A stretch of 64,000 nt of DNA, from the NCBI RefSeq assembly GCF_001586165.1, contig NZ_CP014608.1, positions 3,348,001 to 3,412,000 of the forward strand. The letters are read 5' to 3'. The first letter of the stretch is position 1, and every line of letters begins with the position of its first letter. Source of the DNA: Obesumbacterium proteus (lineage in GTDB: Bacteria; Pseudomonadota; Gammaproteobacteria; Enterobacterales; Enterobacteriaceae). Shown one piece after another: positions 27,069 through 35,510 of the stretch. Made by a program: the position numbers and the translations under genes. Below the pieces are notes generated by a model. It was not told the DNA's origin and did not search any database. It saw only the letters and a list, made by a program, of their open reading frames with translations.

Positions 27069-27539
27069 TTAGTTAGTCGCTGAGACGCTGACGCTGCTGC
27101 CGCTAGACAGCAACATGACGCGCTGACCCACTGCAAACGGTTTGCTGCCGTTTTTCTGCACCACGGCAATCGTTTTGCCATCGTCTTTGCGAACCACTAA
27201 CTGCACGCCATCGGTACGGTTAACGGCACCTTCAATACTGTTACCGGCTAAACCACCCGCAACTGCGCCAGCCGCTGTTGCCAAGCTACGACCTGTACCG
27301 CCACCCACGGTGTTCCCTAAGAAACCACCTAAGACCGCGCCACCGATAGAGCCAATGACGTTGCTATCGTTGCCTGCCTGAATACGAACCGGCTGAATTG
27401 ACACGATGCTACCGTAAGTAACCTGCTGAACTTCTTTAGCCTGACCCGCAGTATAAACGTCACCAGATAATGTGCTGGTGTTAGCACAACCAGCCAATGA
27501 AGCGCCGGCAAGAGCGATAACAATAAGACGCTTAATCAT
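27069..27539 (-). CDS. slyB: Outer membrane lipoprotein SlyB
   Basis: The 156-residue lipoprotein precursor has signal MIKRLIVIALAGASLAGC with lipobox LAGC. A glycine-zipper region follows (residues about 60-105, GGAVLGGFLGNTVGGGTG and AAGAVAGGLAGN). The family forms outer-membrane rings that protect the envelope under stress and belongs to the PhoPQ regulon. I did not find a convincing PhoP box (paired TGTTTA) upstream by eye. Confidence 0.95.
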   Translation of the reverse strand: MIKRLIVIALAGASLAGCANTSTLSGDVYTAGQAKEVQQVTYGSIVSIQPVRIQAGNDSNVIGSIGGAVLGGFLGNTVGGGTGRSLATAAGAVAGGLAGNSIEGAVNRTDGVQLVVRKDDGKTIAVVQKNGSKPFAVGQRVMLLSSGSSVSVSATN

Positions 27540-27912
27540 AACAATGTTCCTTCCATTCTAGCCTTCTACGCGCGGGCTTGTTTTTTTGCCTGTCGTTACG
27601 GCTGTGTGTTTACTCTAAAAGGTTGGCTATAAACAAACTGTTGCCTATACCAATGCCTGTATCGCTGTAGCATACAGATGATTGACTCAACCAACAATAA
27701 ACGACCGTTTAAGTTTTGTCGGTTTAAATAATCACCAACTCTATGACTATTTTACTGCATTTTGACAGTCGACGAATCGTTCGCGAAGAAAATATTACGT
27801 CAAGAAAGGTCAGTAATGTTTATGATATTGACACGGAAATTAGATAAATCCGGTTCCGTTTAGTGTTTTAAGAGGCTAATTTCAACTAACGAAAATAAAT
27901 AAGGACGATGAA
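27540..27912. promoter_or_regulatory. Divergent promoter region slyB / anmK
   Basis: This 373-bp AT-rich gap between divergent starts contains no supportable gene. The ribosome site for anmK (AAGGACGATGAAATG) lies at the right end. Confidence 0.4.
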
Positions 27913-29028
27913 ATGAGATCGGGACGGTACATTGGCGTGATGTCAGGAACCAGCCTTGACGGGATCGACGTTGTCATTGCCGCTATTGATGAGCGGATGG
28001 TTGCACAGCAAAGCAGATATTCTCATCCGATACCCATGGCCGTAAAAGAATCCATTTTAGGCATGTGCCAAGGGCAGGCGGTGACGCTCGCGCAGGTCGG
28101 TGAATTAGACCGACAAATGGGGAGCCTCTATGCAGAGGCGATTAACCAGTTATTAAAGCAAGCTTCGCTCACGCCGCAAGACATTACGGCCATTGGCTGC
28201 CACGGGCAAACCGTTTGGCATCAGCCCGAAGGCGAGAATCCTTTTACCATGCAGTTAGGCGACAATAACCGCGTGGCCGCACTCACGGCAATTACAACCG
28301 TTGGCGATTTTCGCCGTCGTGACATGGCTTATGGTGGGCAGGGCGCGCCGTTAGTGCCCGCGTTCCACCATGCACTACTCACACATCCGGTAGAGCGACG
28401 CATGGTGCTTAATATTGGCGGCATTGCCAATCTTTCCCTGCTTTTACCGGGGTTACCGGTTAGAGGATTTGATACCGGCCCCGGCAATATGCTGCTAGAT
28501 GCTTGGATTTGGCGTAATCACGGCAAGGCTTATGACGAAGATGCAGCGTGGGCAAAACAAGGTTCGGTGAATCAGCCATTACTAAAACATCTTTTGGCGG
28601 CGCCTTATTTTGCGCGTCCGGCACCGAAAAGCACGGGGCGAGAGCTGTTTAATTTAGGATGGCTGGAACAGCAACTGGCTCAATTCCCACCGATTGCTGC
28701 CGTAGATGTACAGGCAACTCTGGTGGAACTCACCGCAATCAGCATTTGCGATCAGGTTCAACTGGCGGGCGGCTGTGAACGCTTGTTGGTATGCGGCGGC
28801 GGGGCGAGAAACCCGCTTATTATGAGCCGTATGGCGGCGTTGCTGGCGGGAACTGAAGTTTGTAGTACTGACGCCTATGGCGTGAGCGGCGATGATATGG
28901 AGGCGTTGGCCTTTGCATGGCTGGCTTACCGTACTTTGTCCGGTTTACCCGGTAACTTGCCTTCCGTCACCGGAGCTTCGCAGGAAACCGTTCTTGGCGC
29001 TATCTATCCGGCCAATCACGCTATTTGA
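27913..29028 (+). CDS. anmK: Anhydro-N-acetylmuramic acid kinase AnmK
   Basis: AnmK phosphorylates and opens 1,6-anhydroMurNAc to MurNAc-6-phosphate during peptidoglycan recycling. The 371-residue sequence has the ATPase-fold phosphate-1 loop (GVMSGTSLDGIDVV) at the N-terminus, IGCHGQTVWHQP, GDFRRRDMAYGGQGAPLVPAFH, and GFDTGPGNMLLD with the catalytic Asp. Length matches E. coli (369 aa). The next gene, mliC, starts 39 bp downstream. Confidence 0.96.
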   Translation: MRSGRYIGVMSGTSLDGIDVVIAAIDERMVAQQSRYSHPIPMAVKESILGMCQGQAVTLAQVGELDRQMGSLYAEAINQLLKQASLTPQDITAIGCHGQTVWHQPEGENPFTMQLGDNNRVAALTAITTVGDFRRRDMAYGGQGAPLVPAFHHALLTHPVERRMVLNIGGIANLSLLLPGLPVRGFDTGPGNMLLDAWIWRNHGKAYDEDAAWAKQGSVNQPLLKHLLAAPYFARPAPKSTGRELFNLGWLEQQLAQFPPIAAVDVQATLVELTAISICDQVQLAGGCERLLVCGGGARNPLIMSRMAALLAGTEVCSTDAYGVSGDDMEALAFAWLAYRTLSGLPGNLPSVTGASQETVLGAIYPANHAI

Positions 29029-29067
29029 TTTTGTTATCCAATTTAAAAATACAATGGGAGAACGTTC

Positions 29068-29376
29068 ATGTTCAAATCTATCTGCGCCGCAGGTGCGATT
29101 TTATTACTGGCAGGCTGTCAGACCGCGCATAAAGAAGCTGCACCTGAGGCGTTGAGCTACCAGTGTGGCACCACGTCGTTGACCGTAACCGTGGATAACC
29201 AAAAGGATCAGGTCAGTTTCATCATGGATGGCAACCAATTGACGTTGCCTCAGGTCGTTTCTGCTTCCGGTGCGCGCTACAGCAACGGCAAGTACACCTT
29301 CTGGTCTAAAGGCAATACCGCGTTTATCGAACGCAACGATCAAATCATTATTAACGACTGTGTGCTGAAATCTTAA
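29068..29376 (+). CDS. mliC: Membrane-bound lysozyme inhibitor MliC (YdhA)
   Basis: This is a 102-residue lipoprotein (MFKSICAAGAILLLAGC, lipobox LAGC) with the MliC/COG3895 domain. YQCGTTSLTV opens the domain and SASGARYSNGKYTFWSKGN contains the inhibitory loop. It protects the cell wall against C-type lysozyme. The order anmK-mliC-pdxH is as in E. coli. A GC-rich hairpin (TGGGGC/GCCCCA) follows at 29384-29405. Confidence 0.93.
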   Translation: MFKSICAAGAILLLAGCQTAHKEAAPEALSYQCGTTSLTVTVDNQKDQVSFIMDGNQLTLPQVVSASGARYSNGKYTFWSKGNTAFIERNDQIIINDCVLKS

Positions 29377-29677
29377 TCCTTTCTGGGGCTGCCTCAGCGG
29401 CCCCAACCGTCTTATCCCTTGCGTATGATGACTGTCCCTATAACATGCGGTGTACTGTCACCGCCTGTCTGCAAATTTCCTAGTGTTATAAAAAACCACT
29501 TTTAATTCAGTGTAATAGATAACTTCTGCCGTCTTCAGATTGAGAGGCGGTTTACGCGTAGGCCTCCTTTCTCCCTCAATAATGGCTAATGTAGCGACAA
29601 CGATAGCCGTGAGTGAATTGAGATTATCCCGCCACGGGAGCAGAATAGCGTTCTGGACTTGTGACGGACTGCTGAAT
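29377..29677 (+). promoter_or_regulatory. mliC-pdxH intergenic region
   Basis: This 301-bp gap contains a GC-rich hairpin directly after mliC and then AT-rich sequence. The pdxH frame is open upstream to 29540, but that extension does not resemble PdxH, so the gap is treated as non-coding with the pdxH promoter. Confidence 0.4.
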
Positions 29678-30331
29678 ATGAGTGAAAACAACGAGTTTGA
29701 TGTTGCCGATCTGCGTCGTGAATATGTACGCGGTGGACTGCGCCGAAGCGATCTGACGGACGATCCGCTGGAGATGTTTGAGCGTTGGTTGAAACAAGCC
29801 TGTGAGGCACGCTTAGCCGATCCCACGGCCATGTGCGTGGCGACGGTAGACAAAAATGGCCAACCGTATCAGCGTATTGTGTTACTCAAGCATTTTGACC
29901 AGCAAGGAATGGTGTTCTACACCAATCTGGGCAGCCGCAAGGCGCAACAGCTGGAAGAAAACCCGCATATAAGCCTACATTTCCCGTGGCATATGCTCGA
30001 TCGCCAAGTCAGCGTATTAGGCACGGCAGAAAAGCTATCGACGTTAGAAGTGATGAAATATTTCCACAGTCGGCCGAAAGACAGCCAAATCGCAGCGTGG
30101 GTATCTCACCAATCATCGCGCATTTCGACGCGTGGCATCTTGGAAGGCAAGTTCCTCGAGCTGAAACAGAAATTCTTACAAGGTGAAATTCCATTGCCGA
30201 GCTTCTGGGGCGGATACCGCGTAAAAATTAACTCGATGGAGTTCTGGCAGGGGCGAGAAAATCGCTTACACGACCGTTTTATTTATCAACGCCAAGGCGA
30301 TGCGTGGGAAATTGACCGGTTGGCGCCTTAA
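29678..30331 (+). CDS. pdxH: Pyridoxamine 5'-phosphate oxidase
   Basis: PdxH is an FMN enzyme that oxidises pyridoxine- or pyridoxamine-5'-phosphate to pyridoxal phosphate. The start at 29678 (MSENNEFDVADLRREYVRGG) matches E. coli PdxH, and the product has 217 residues (218 in E. coli). Family blocks are RIVLLKHFDQQGMVFYTN (FMN and substrate), SRKAQQLEENP and the C-terminal WQGRENRLHDRF. The reading frame is open 46 codons upstream without homology. Confidence 0.95.
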   Translation: MSENNEFDVADLRREYVRGGLRRSDLTDDPLEMFERWLKQACEARLADPTAMCVATVDKNGQPYQRIVLLKHFDQQGMVFYTNLGSRKAQQLEENPHISLHFPWHMLDRQVSVLGTAEKLSTLEVMKYFHSRPKDSQIAAWVSHQSSRISTRGILEGKFLELKQKFLQGEIPLPSFWGGYRVKINSMEFWQGRENRLHDRFIYQRQGDAWEIDRLAP

Positions 30332-30460
30332 TCAGCGAAAAACACCAGTTAAATCTAGCGCGATGGGCGTGACCCCTTTATTCTATAGGGCTTATCACCC
30401 GCACGAACTATCACTCGTATGGAACGCGCGGTAGTAAATTAAAATCTAATGGAGTCTTTA

Positions 30461-31735
30461 ATGGCGAGCAGCAACCTGATTAAACAACTGCAAGAGCGGG
30501 GCCTCATTGCCCAGGTAACGGATGAAGAAGCGTTGGCAGAGCGACTGGCGCAAGGGCCACTAGCACTGTATTGCGGTTTCGATCCGACCGCTGACAGCTT
30601 GCACTTGGGCCATCTGGTTCCGTTGCTGTGCTTGAAACGTTTCCAGCTAGAAGGCCACAAACCTGTTGCTTTGGTTGGCGGCGCGACTGGACTTATCGGT
30701 GACCCAAGCTTTAAAGCCACCGAGCGTAAACTGAATACGCAGGATACCGTGCACGAGTGGGTAGATAAAATCCGCCATCAGGTTGCACCGTTCCTCGACT
30801 TCGACTGTGGCGAAAACAGCGCGATTGCAGCCAACAACTACGATTGGTTCGGCAATATGAACGTGCTGACCTTCCTGCGTGATATCGGTAAACACTTCTC
30901 TGTTAATCAGATGATCAACAAAGAAGCGGTAAAACAGCGCTTGAACCGTGATGATGTCGGTATCTCGTTCACCGAGTTCTCCTACAACCTGCTGCAAGGT
31001 TACGACTTTGCGAGCCTGAATGAACTGCACGGCGTAGAACTGCAAATCGGTGGTTCTGACCAGTGGGGGAACATCACTTCAGGTATCGATTTAACTCGTC
31101 GTCTGCATCAGAAACAGGTTTGGGGCTTAACCGTTCCGTTGATCACCAAAGCTGATGGCACCAAATTCGGTAAAACCGAAGGTGGCGCAGTGTGGCTGGA
31201 TCCGAAGAAAACCAGCCCATACAAATTCTACCAATTCTGGATCAACACCGCCGATGCGGACGTGTATCGCTTCCTGAAATTCTTCACCTTTATGGATCTG
31301 AAGGAAATCGACGCGCTGGAAGAAGAAGACAAAAACAGCGGCAAAGCGCCGCGTGCACAATACGTGCTGGCTGAGCTGGTGACCCGTATGGTTCACGGCG
31401 AAGAAGGATTAGCCGCTGCAAAACGTATTACTCAGAGCCTGTTCTCTGGTGCATTGAGCGAAATGACCGAAGCTGACTTTGCTCAGCTGGCGCAGGACGG
31501 TATGCCAATGGTTGAACTGGCGCGTGATGCTGATTTACAGCAGGCGCTGGTGGATTCCGAGCTACAGCCTTCTCGTGGTCAGGCGCGTAAAACTATCGCG
31601 TCGAATGCAATTACCATCAATGGTGAAAAACAGTCTGATCCGGAATATACCTTCAGCGATGCTGACCGTCTGTTCGGACGCTTTACTTTATTGCGTCGCG
31701 GTAAAAAGAATTACTGCCTGATTTGCTGGAAATAA
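30461..31735 (+). CDS. tyrS: Tyrosyl-tRNA synthetase
   Basis: This class I aminoacyl-tRNA synthetase has 424 residues, the E. coli length when begun at ATG 30461 (MASSNLIKQL). The frame has an extra ATG four codons earlier. The HIGH-type motif is HLGHLVPL (about residue 45) and the KMSKS-type motif is KFGKTEGG (about 234). A C-terminal S4 RNA-binding domain begins near LQPSRGQARKTIASNAI. Together with pdxH and pdxY it conserves the E. coli order pdxH-tyrS-pdxY. Confidence 0.97.
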   Translation: MASSNLIKQLQERGLIAQVTDEEALAERLAQGPLALYCGFDPTADSLHLGHLVPLLCLKRFQLEGHKPVALVGGATGLIGDPSFKATERKLNTQDTVHEWVDKIRHQVAPFLDFDCGENSAIAANNYDWFGNMNVLTFLRDIGKHFSVNQMINKEAVKQRLNRDDVGISFTEFSYNLLQGYDFASLNELHGVELQIGGSDQWGNITSGIDLTRRLHQKQVWGLTVPLITKADGTKFGKTEGGAVWLDPKKTSPYKFYQFWINTADADVYRFLKFFTFMDLKEIDALEEEDKNSGKAPRAQYVLAELVTRMVHGEEGLAAAKRITQSLFSGALSEMTEADFAQLAQDGMPMVELARDADLQQALVDSELQPSRGQARKTIASNAITINGEKQSDPEYTFSDADRLFGRFTLLRRGKKNYCLICWK

Positions 31736-31747
31736 GCCACGGATGCA

Positions 31748-31778
31748 ATAAAAGGGGGACTCAGGTCCCCCTTATTTT
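31748..31778 (+). terminator. Terminator after tyrS
   Basis: AAAGGGGGAC-TCAG-GTCCCCCTT followed by ATTTTCCCC forms a strong hairpin 14 bp after the tyrS stop. Confidence 0.88.
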
Positions 31779-31832
31779 CCCCTTAATATGAATAACCCGC
31801 TGTCGAGAGCGACAGTGAAGTAGGTCGCATCC

Positions 31833-32693
31833 ATGAAAAATATCCTATCTATTCAATCTCATGTGGTTTTTGGTCATGCAGGAAACAGCGCAGCTGAGTT
31901 TCCTATGCGTCGTATGGGCGTAAATGTCTGGCCACTGAACACCGTTCAGTTTTCAAATCATACCCAGTACGGTCACTGGACTGGCTGTGTGATGCCAGCC
32001 AATCATTTGACGGAAATTGTGCAGGGAATTGCAGACATCGATCAGCTGAAAAACTGCGATGCCGTATTGAGTGGGTATATTGGTTCGCCAGAACAGGGCG
32101 GACATATTTTGGATATTGTACGCAAGGTCAAAGCAGCTAACCCAAATGCTTGGTATTTCTGCGACCCAGTGATGGGGCACCCAGAAAAAGGGTGTATCGT
32201 TGCGCCGGGCGTAGCGGAGTTCTTTGCGCGTGATGCCGTCGCCAGCAGTGATATTATGGCACCTAACTTGTTGGAGCTGGAACAGCTGACCGGACATACC
32301 ATTAACAGCGTAGAAGAAGCGCTGGTTTCTGCTCGTAGCGTCATTGTTCGCGGGCCGAAAGTGGTACTGGTCAAACATTTGTCCTACGCCGGTTATCACA
32401 AAGATCGTTTTGAAATGATCTTAGTTACCGCCGATGAAGCATGGCATATCAGCCGTCCGCTGGTCGATTTTGGCGCTCGTCAGCCGGTTGGCGTGGGTGA
32501 TTTAACCAGTGGTTTGCTGCTGGTGAACATGCTGAAAGGCGAACCGCTGAAGAAAGCCTTAGAACATGTGACCGCAGCAGTCTATGAAGTGATGCTGACC
32601 ACCAAAGAAATGGGCGAATATGAGCTGCAAGTTGTAGCCGCTCAGGATCTGATCGCTCAGCCGGTGCACCAGTTTGCAGCCGTTGCGCTGTAA
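31833..32693 (+). CDS. pdxY: Pyridoxal kinase 2 PdxY
   Basis: PdxY is an ATP-dependent pyridoxal kinase of the ribokinase superfamily that salvages vitamin B6. The 286-residue sequence has SIQSHVVFGHAGNSAAEFP at the N-terminus, VLSGYIGSPEQG, WYFCDPVMGH and the anion-hole/catalytic segment PVGVGDLTSGLLL near the C-terminus. In E. coli gstA follows. Here about 8 kb of accessory DNA separates the two. Confidence 0.96.
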   Translation: MKNILSIQSHVVFGHAGNSAAEFPMRRMGVNVWPLNTVQFSNHTQYGHWTGCVMPANHLTEIVQGIADIDQLKNCDAVLSGYIGSPEQGGHILDIVRKVKAANPNAWYFCDPVMGHPEKGCIVAPGVAEFFARDAVASSDIMAPNLLELEQLTGHTINSVEEALVSARSVIVRGPKVVLVKHLSYAGYHKDRFEMILVTADEAWHISRPLVDFGARQPVGVGDLTSGLLLVNMLKGEPLKKALEHVTAAVYEVMLTTKEMGEYELQVVAAQDLIAQPVHQFAAVAL

Positions 32694-32722
32694 AAAATAG
32701 CTGAATATTGCGTTACAAAATT

Positions 32723-32764
32723 AATCCCCCTGCGGCCAAACATGGCGGCAAGGGGATTTTTTAT
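32723..32764 (+). terminator. Terminator between pdxY and cynS
   Basis: The imperfect stem AATCCCCCTGC.../...GGCAAGGGGATT is followed by TTTTTT. It lies 30 bp after pdxY and next to convergent cynS, and is probably bidirectional. Confidence 0.75.
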
Positions 32765-32774
32765 TTGCCTAAAA

Positions 32775-33245
32775 TTAGAATGGTTTGGTTGGCAAATATT
32801 TCCCGTCAAAGGTGATCACTGCGCGTGAACCACCGTCAGGATCTTCCACTTTCTTAATATCCAGCTTGAAGTTGATGGCGCTGATGATGCCATCGCCGAA
32901 CTGTTCGTGTACCAGTGCTTTCAACGTGGTGCCATAAACCTGCAGCATTTCGTAGAAACGATAAATGGTTGGATCGGTTGGGATGCCCTGAGGGATAGAA
33001 CCGCGCAATGGTATCGCCTGTAGCAACAAAGCGGCATCTTCTGACAGCTCGAGCTGTTTTACGATTTTTTGTGCGGCATGTTCCGGCAATGGATGCTGGC
33101 CTAATAAGGCTGCGGTGACGAAGGCAATACTCATATCCGTACCGTCGGCCAGATCCTGCCAAGATAAGTTCTTCGCCATTTTGGCCATAATAATGGTTTC
33201 GGTAAGGGCGATACGTGCGTTTTGAGTCGTTAGTGTTTGAGTCAT
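32775..33245 (-). CDS. cynS: Cyanate hydratase (cyanase) CynS
   Basis: CynS decomposes cyanate with bicarbonate to ammonia and CO2. The 156-residue sequence has E. coli CynS length and keeps the catalytic triad at identical positions: R96 and E99 in YRFYEMLQ and S122 in GDGIISAINF. The N-terminal helical domain resembles a lambda-repressor fold. It is encoded 25 bp after cynT, so the two are co-transcribed. A third gene equivalent to the transporter cynX is missing; the convergent pdxY terminator follows. Confidence 0.97.
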   Translation of the reverse strand: MTQTLTTQNARIALTETIIMAKMAKNLSWQDLADGTDMSIAFVTAALLGQHPLPEHAAQKIVKQLELSEDAALLLQAIPLRGSIPQGIPTDPTIYRFYEMLQVYGTTLKALVHEQFGDGIISAINFKLDIKKVEDPDGGSRAVITFDGKYLPTKPF

Positions 33246-33270
33246 AATTTTCTCCGAAATAGTGAATGAA

Positions 33271-33933
33271 TTAGGCAGCGTTAGCCGCGCGGTGTGATGC
33301 TAAGGCGCATGCGTAAGGGTTTTCGCTCAGAGAAACGAATTGTTTACTTTCCCCCACAAGGGTCAGCATTTCTCCGCTCTCAATGTCATAGACCCAGCCG
33401 TGCAGGTTGAGTCGTTCTTGCTCGATGGCGACCGCCACCGAAGGATGTGTTTTTAGGTTGGAAAGTTGTGCCACAACGTTAGCCTGCACCATGCCATTCA
33501 AGCTCTCGGCTTCGGACGCATAGAAACGGGTTGCATTGACCAGTTTGGCAGCATCGGCATGTTTCAGCCATTGAGACACCATCGGCATGTGGTCTAAACA
33601 AATACCTTGGTTAATTGCCGTCATGGCTCCGCAGTCGGAATGTCCGCAGATTACAATATCGGTTACGCCTAAAGCGGCTACCGCGTACTCGACGCTAGCT
33701 GAAACCCCGCCGACTTCTGGGCCGTAGGAGGGAACCAGATTACCCGCGTTGCGAATAACGAAAAGATTGCCTGGCTCCTGCTGAGTCAGGAATTCCGGCA
33801 CAACACGGCTGTCGGAACAGGTAATGAACAGGACGCTTGGGCTCTGGCTATTCGCCAGATCTTTGAACAGCTTGGTACGCTGCGGGAAGCATTCCTGCTG
33901 AAATTTTAAAAAGCCTTTGATGATGTTCTGCAT
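33271..33933 (-). CDS. cynT: Beta-carbonic anhydrase CynT
   Basis: CynT hydrates CO2 to bicarbonate so that the cyanase reaction does not deplete it. The 220-residue sequence has the beta-class zinc ligands C39 (ITCSDSR), H98 and C101 (ICGHSDCGAMT) and the D41/R43 dyad. The C-terminus contains LHGWVYDIESG as in E. coli CynT (219 aa). It is divergent from cynR, with a LysR-type dyad in the 107-bp intergenic region. Confidence 0.95.
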   Translation of the reverse strand: MQNIIKGFLKFQQECFPQRTKLFKDLANSQSPSVLFITCSDSRVVPEFLTQQEPGNLFVIRNAGNLVPSYGPEVGGVSASVEYAVAALGVTDIVICGHSDCGAMTAINQGICLDHMPMVSQWLKHADAAKLVNATRFYASEAESLNGMVQANVVAQLSNLKTHPSVAVAIEQERLNLHGWVYDIESGEMLTLVGESKQFVSLSENPYACALASHRAANAA

Positions 33934-34004
33934 GATATTTTCCTGCGTGCTAAAACGTGCAGCAAGAATGCGGTTATTTCTCTATAATGTCTAAGTGCCA
34001 TTTT

Positions 34005-34019
34005 TTATACTTTGTATAA
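34005..34019. promoter_or_regulatory. LysR-type (CynR) binding dyad
   Basis: TTATAC-TTT-GTATAA is a perfect T-N11-A dyad between divergent cynT and cynR. It lies 22 bp before the cynR start and 72 bp before the cynT start, the expected place for a CynR regulatory site. Confidence 0.65.
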
Positions 34020-34040
34020 TTTTTTTGAATAGTAGGTGTT

Positions 34041-34931
34041 ATGTTCCTTCGCAATCTCCGTGCTCTTCTTTCCGTTGTTAAACATCGAAATTTCACCCGA
34101 GCGTCGGAAGAGGTCTGTCTTTCTCAACCCGCGCTCTCGCAAAAAATTAAGCAGTTAGAGGAGCAATTGGGCGTCGCTTTGCTCGACCGTTCACACCGGA
34201 TCGTGCGTCCAACCGACGTGGGAGAGGTCTACCTTGAACACGCGCGTCGGGCGCTGAATGAGCTAGAAATGGGGTATCGAGCGATCCATGATGTGCAGGA
34301 TTTAAGCCGAGGAAGTTTACGAGTTGGCTTTACGCCCACGTTTAGCGCCTATTTGATCGGCCCGTTGTTTAAACGCTTTTATCAGCTATATCCCAACATT
34401 AAGCTGCATCTGCGTGAGCTCTCGCAGGAGCAGTTAGAAAAAGACTTGCAGGAAAATGAGTTGGATCTCGGCTTGGCGTTTGTTTCTCCCCACGCTGAGC
34501 ATATCGATTATCATCCTCTATTTTCTGAAGTACTGGCCGTGGCCGTGGGGGAAAATAGCCCGCTATACAGCAAAGAAAAAATGACGCTGGATGAGATCTC
34601 GGCGGTGCCGATGGCGCTATTGAGTCAGGACTTCGCCACGCGCGCCTACATTGACCACTATTTTGACCAGCATCAGCTAAAACCGCATTTGGCCATTGAA
34701 GCCAACTCCATTAGTACGATTCTGGATCTGGTTAAAAGCAGCGAATTAGTCTCTGTGTTACCTCAGGCTATCATTGAAAAACAAGCTGAAATGCACGCCA
34801 TCAGTTTGGTGCCCTCGTTACCCGAGCGCACGGCAGCCTTATTGCTGCATAAAACACATTATATCAGCGCGGCAAGCCATGCCTTTAAGTCACTTATGAA
34901 CGACGAATTTATGCAGGATAAGATTGATTAG
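34041..34931 (+). CDS. cynR: CynR, LysR-family cyanate-responsive activator
   Basis: The 296-residue LysR protein has helix-turn-helix segment HRNFTRASEEVCLSQPALSQ (in outline NFTRASEE and QPALSQKIKQLE). Its effector domain closely follows E. coli CynR: AIHDVQDLSRGSLRVGFTPT, ELDLGLAFVSPHAEHI and AIEANSISTILDLV. It is divergent from cynTS, the E. coli arrangement. The cyanate locus is placed between pdxY and the prophage, which is not its E. coli location (next to lac). Confidence 0.92.
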   Translation: MFLRNLRALLSVVKHRNFTRASEEVCLSQPALSQKIKQLEEQLGVALLDRSHRIVRPTDVGEVYLEHARRALNELEMGYRAIHDVQDLSRGSLRVGFTPTFSAYLIGPLFKRFYQLYPNIKLHLRELSQEQLEKDLQENELDLGLAFVSPHAEHIDYHPLFSEVLAVAVGENSPLYSKEKMTLDEISAVPMALLSQDFATRAYIDHYFDQHQLKPHLAIEANSISTILDLVKSSELVSVLPQAIIEKQAEMHAISLVPSLPERTAALLLHKTHYISAASHAFKSLMNDEFMQDKID

Positions 34932-34961
34932 AAATGAAAAAGGCCCATTAAGGGCGTTTTT

Positions 34962-35048
34962 CAGGGTAGGTAACATGGGCTTTCAGCGGTGCAATGCGGG
35001 TTTGCGCGGCACGCAAGACCACTGAAAGCCATAATAAACTACCCTACT
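34962..35048. repeat. Large imperfect palindrome next to integrase remnant
   Basis: Outer arms GGCTTTCAGCGGT (34978-34990) and ACCACTGAAAGCC (35018-35030) pair at 12 of 13 positions. Beyond them GGGTAG and CTACCC also pair, and inside is a TTGCG/CGCAA stem (35002-35016). The structure lies just beyond the integrase stop, where an attachment site would be expected. It could equally be a terminator for cynR or int. Confidence 0.55.
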
Positions 35049-35255
35049 GTGGACACTGTGTGGACACTCTGGGAGTCAACACCACCACGTAGCGGATTGA
35101 GTGAAATAGCATCCTGAAGATACTCCGGGGCAAAGTGTGCATAGACCATTGTCTGCTCTATCCGTGAATGCCCCAGTATTCTCTGCAAGGTGATGATACT
35201 CCCGCCGTTAATCATAAAGTGGGTAGCAAAACTGTGACGCAATGCGTGTTTTCGC
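35039..35255 (-). pseudogene. C-terminal fragment of phage tyrosine integrase
   Basis: The residual translation contains the catalytic end of a P2-type site-specific recombinase: SRKHALRHSFATHFMI with the R-x-x-H box, LQRILGHS with the third-helix Gly-His, and the nucleophile Tyr in TMVYAHFAPEYLQDAI. The intact enzyme needs about 270 more residues, including the core-binding domain. Homology stops at about 35255 because the sequence then continues as a baseplate gene on the other strand. It cannot be a functional integrase. Confidence 0.85.
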
Positions 35256-35510
35256 GAGGCGACATTCAGCGGGACACTTGATGCCCCTCAGCAGGACGGG
35301 AAAATGGCCTGGCTGGTCACGTTTACGCTGGCAGAACATATCAGTGTGCAGGAAAAGCGGGAAGCCCGGGCAACAGGCAAAACGTCAGCCAAAAAACAGA
35401 CGGCCGGTAATGCGGGACAGCCTGGTGGCCAGAGTGCCGGGGAAGATGAAGAAAAACTGACGTGGTTTGAACAACGGGTGCTGAAACCCGTCAATGATGC
35501 TTTGGGTTAA
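35253..35510 (+). pseudogene. 3' fragment of phage baseplate gene
   Basis: From 35253 the plus-strand frame reads REATFSGTLDAPQQDGKMAW and continues LVTFTLAEHISVQEK. An Ala/Gly/Gln/Lys-rich linker follows, then KLTWFEQRVLKPVNDALG. This looks like the C-terminal portion of the phage protein that precedes the hub/spike gene in Mu- or P2-like myovirus clusters. The 5' part has been removed by the deletion that joins it to the integrase. Its stop codon overlaps the next start (TAATG), so the original operon spacing is preserved. Confidence 0.6.
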
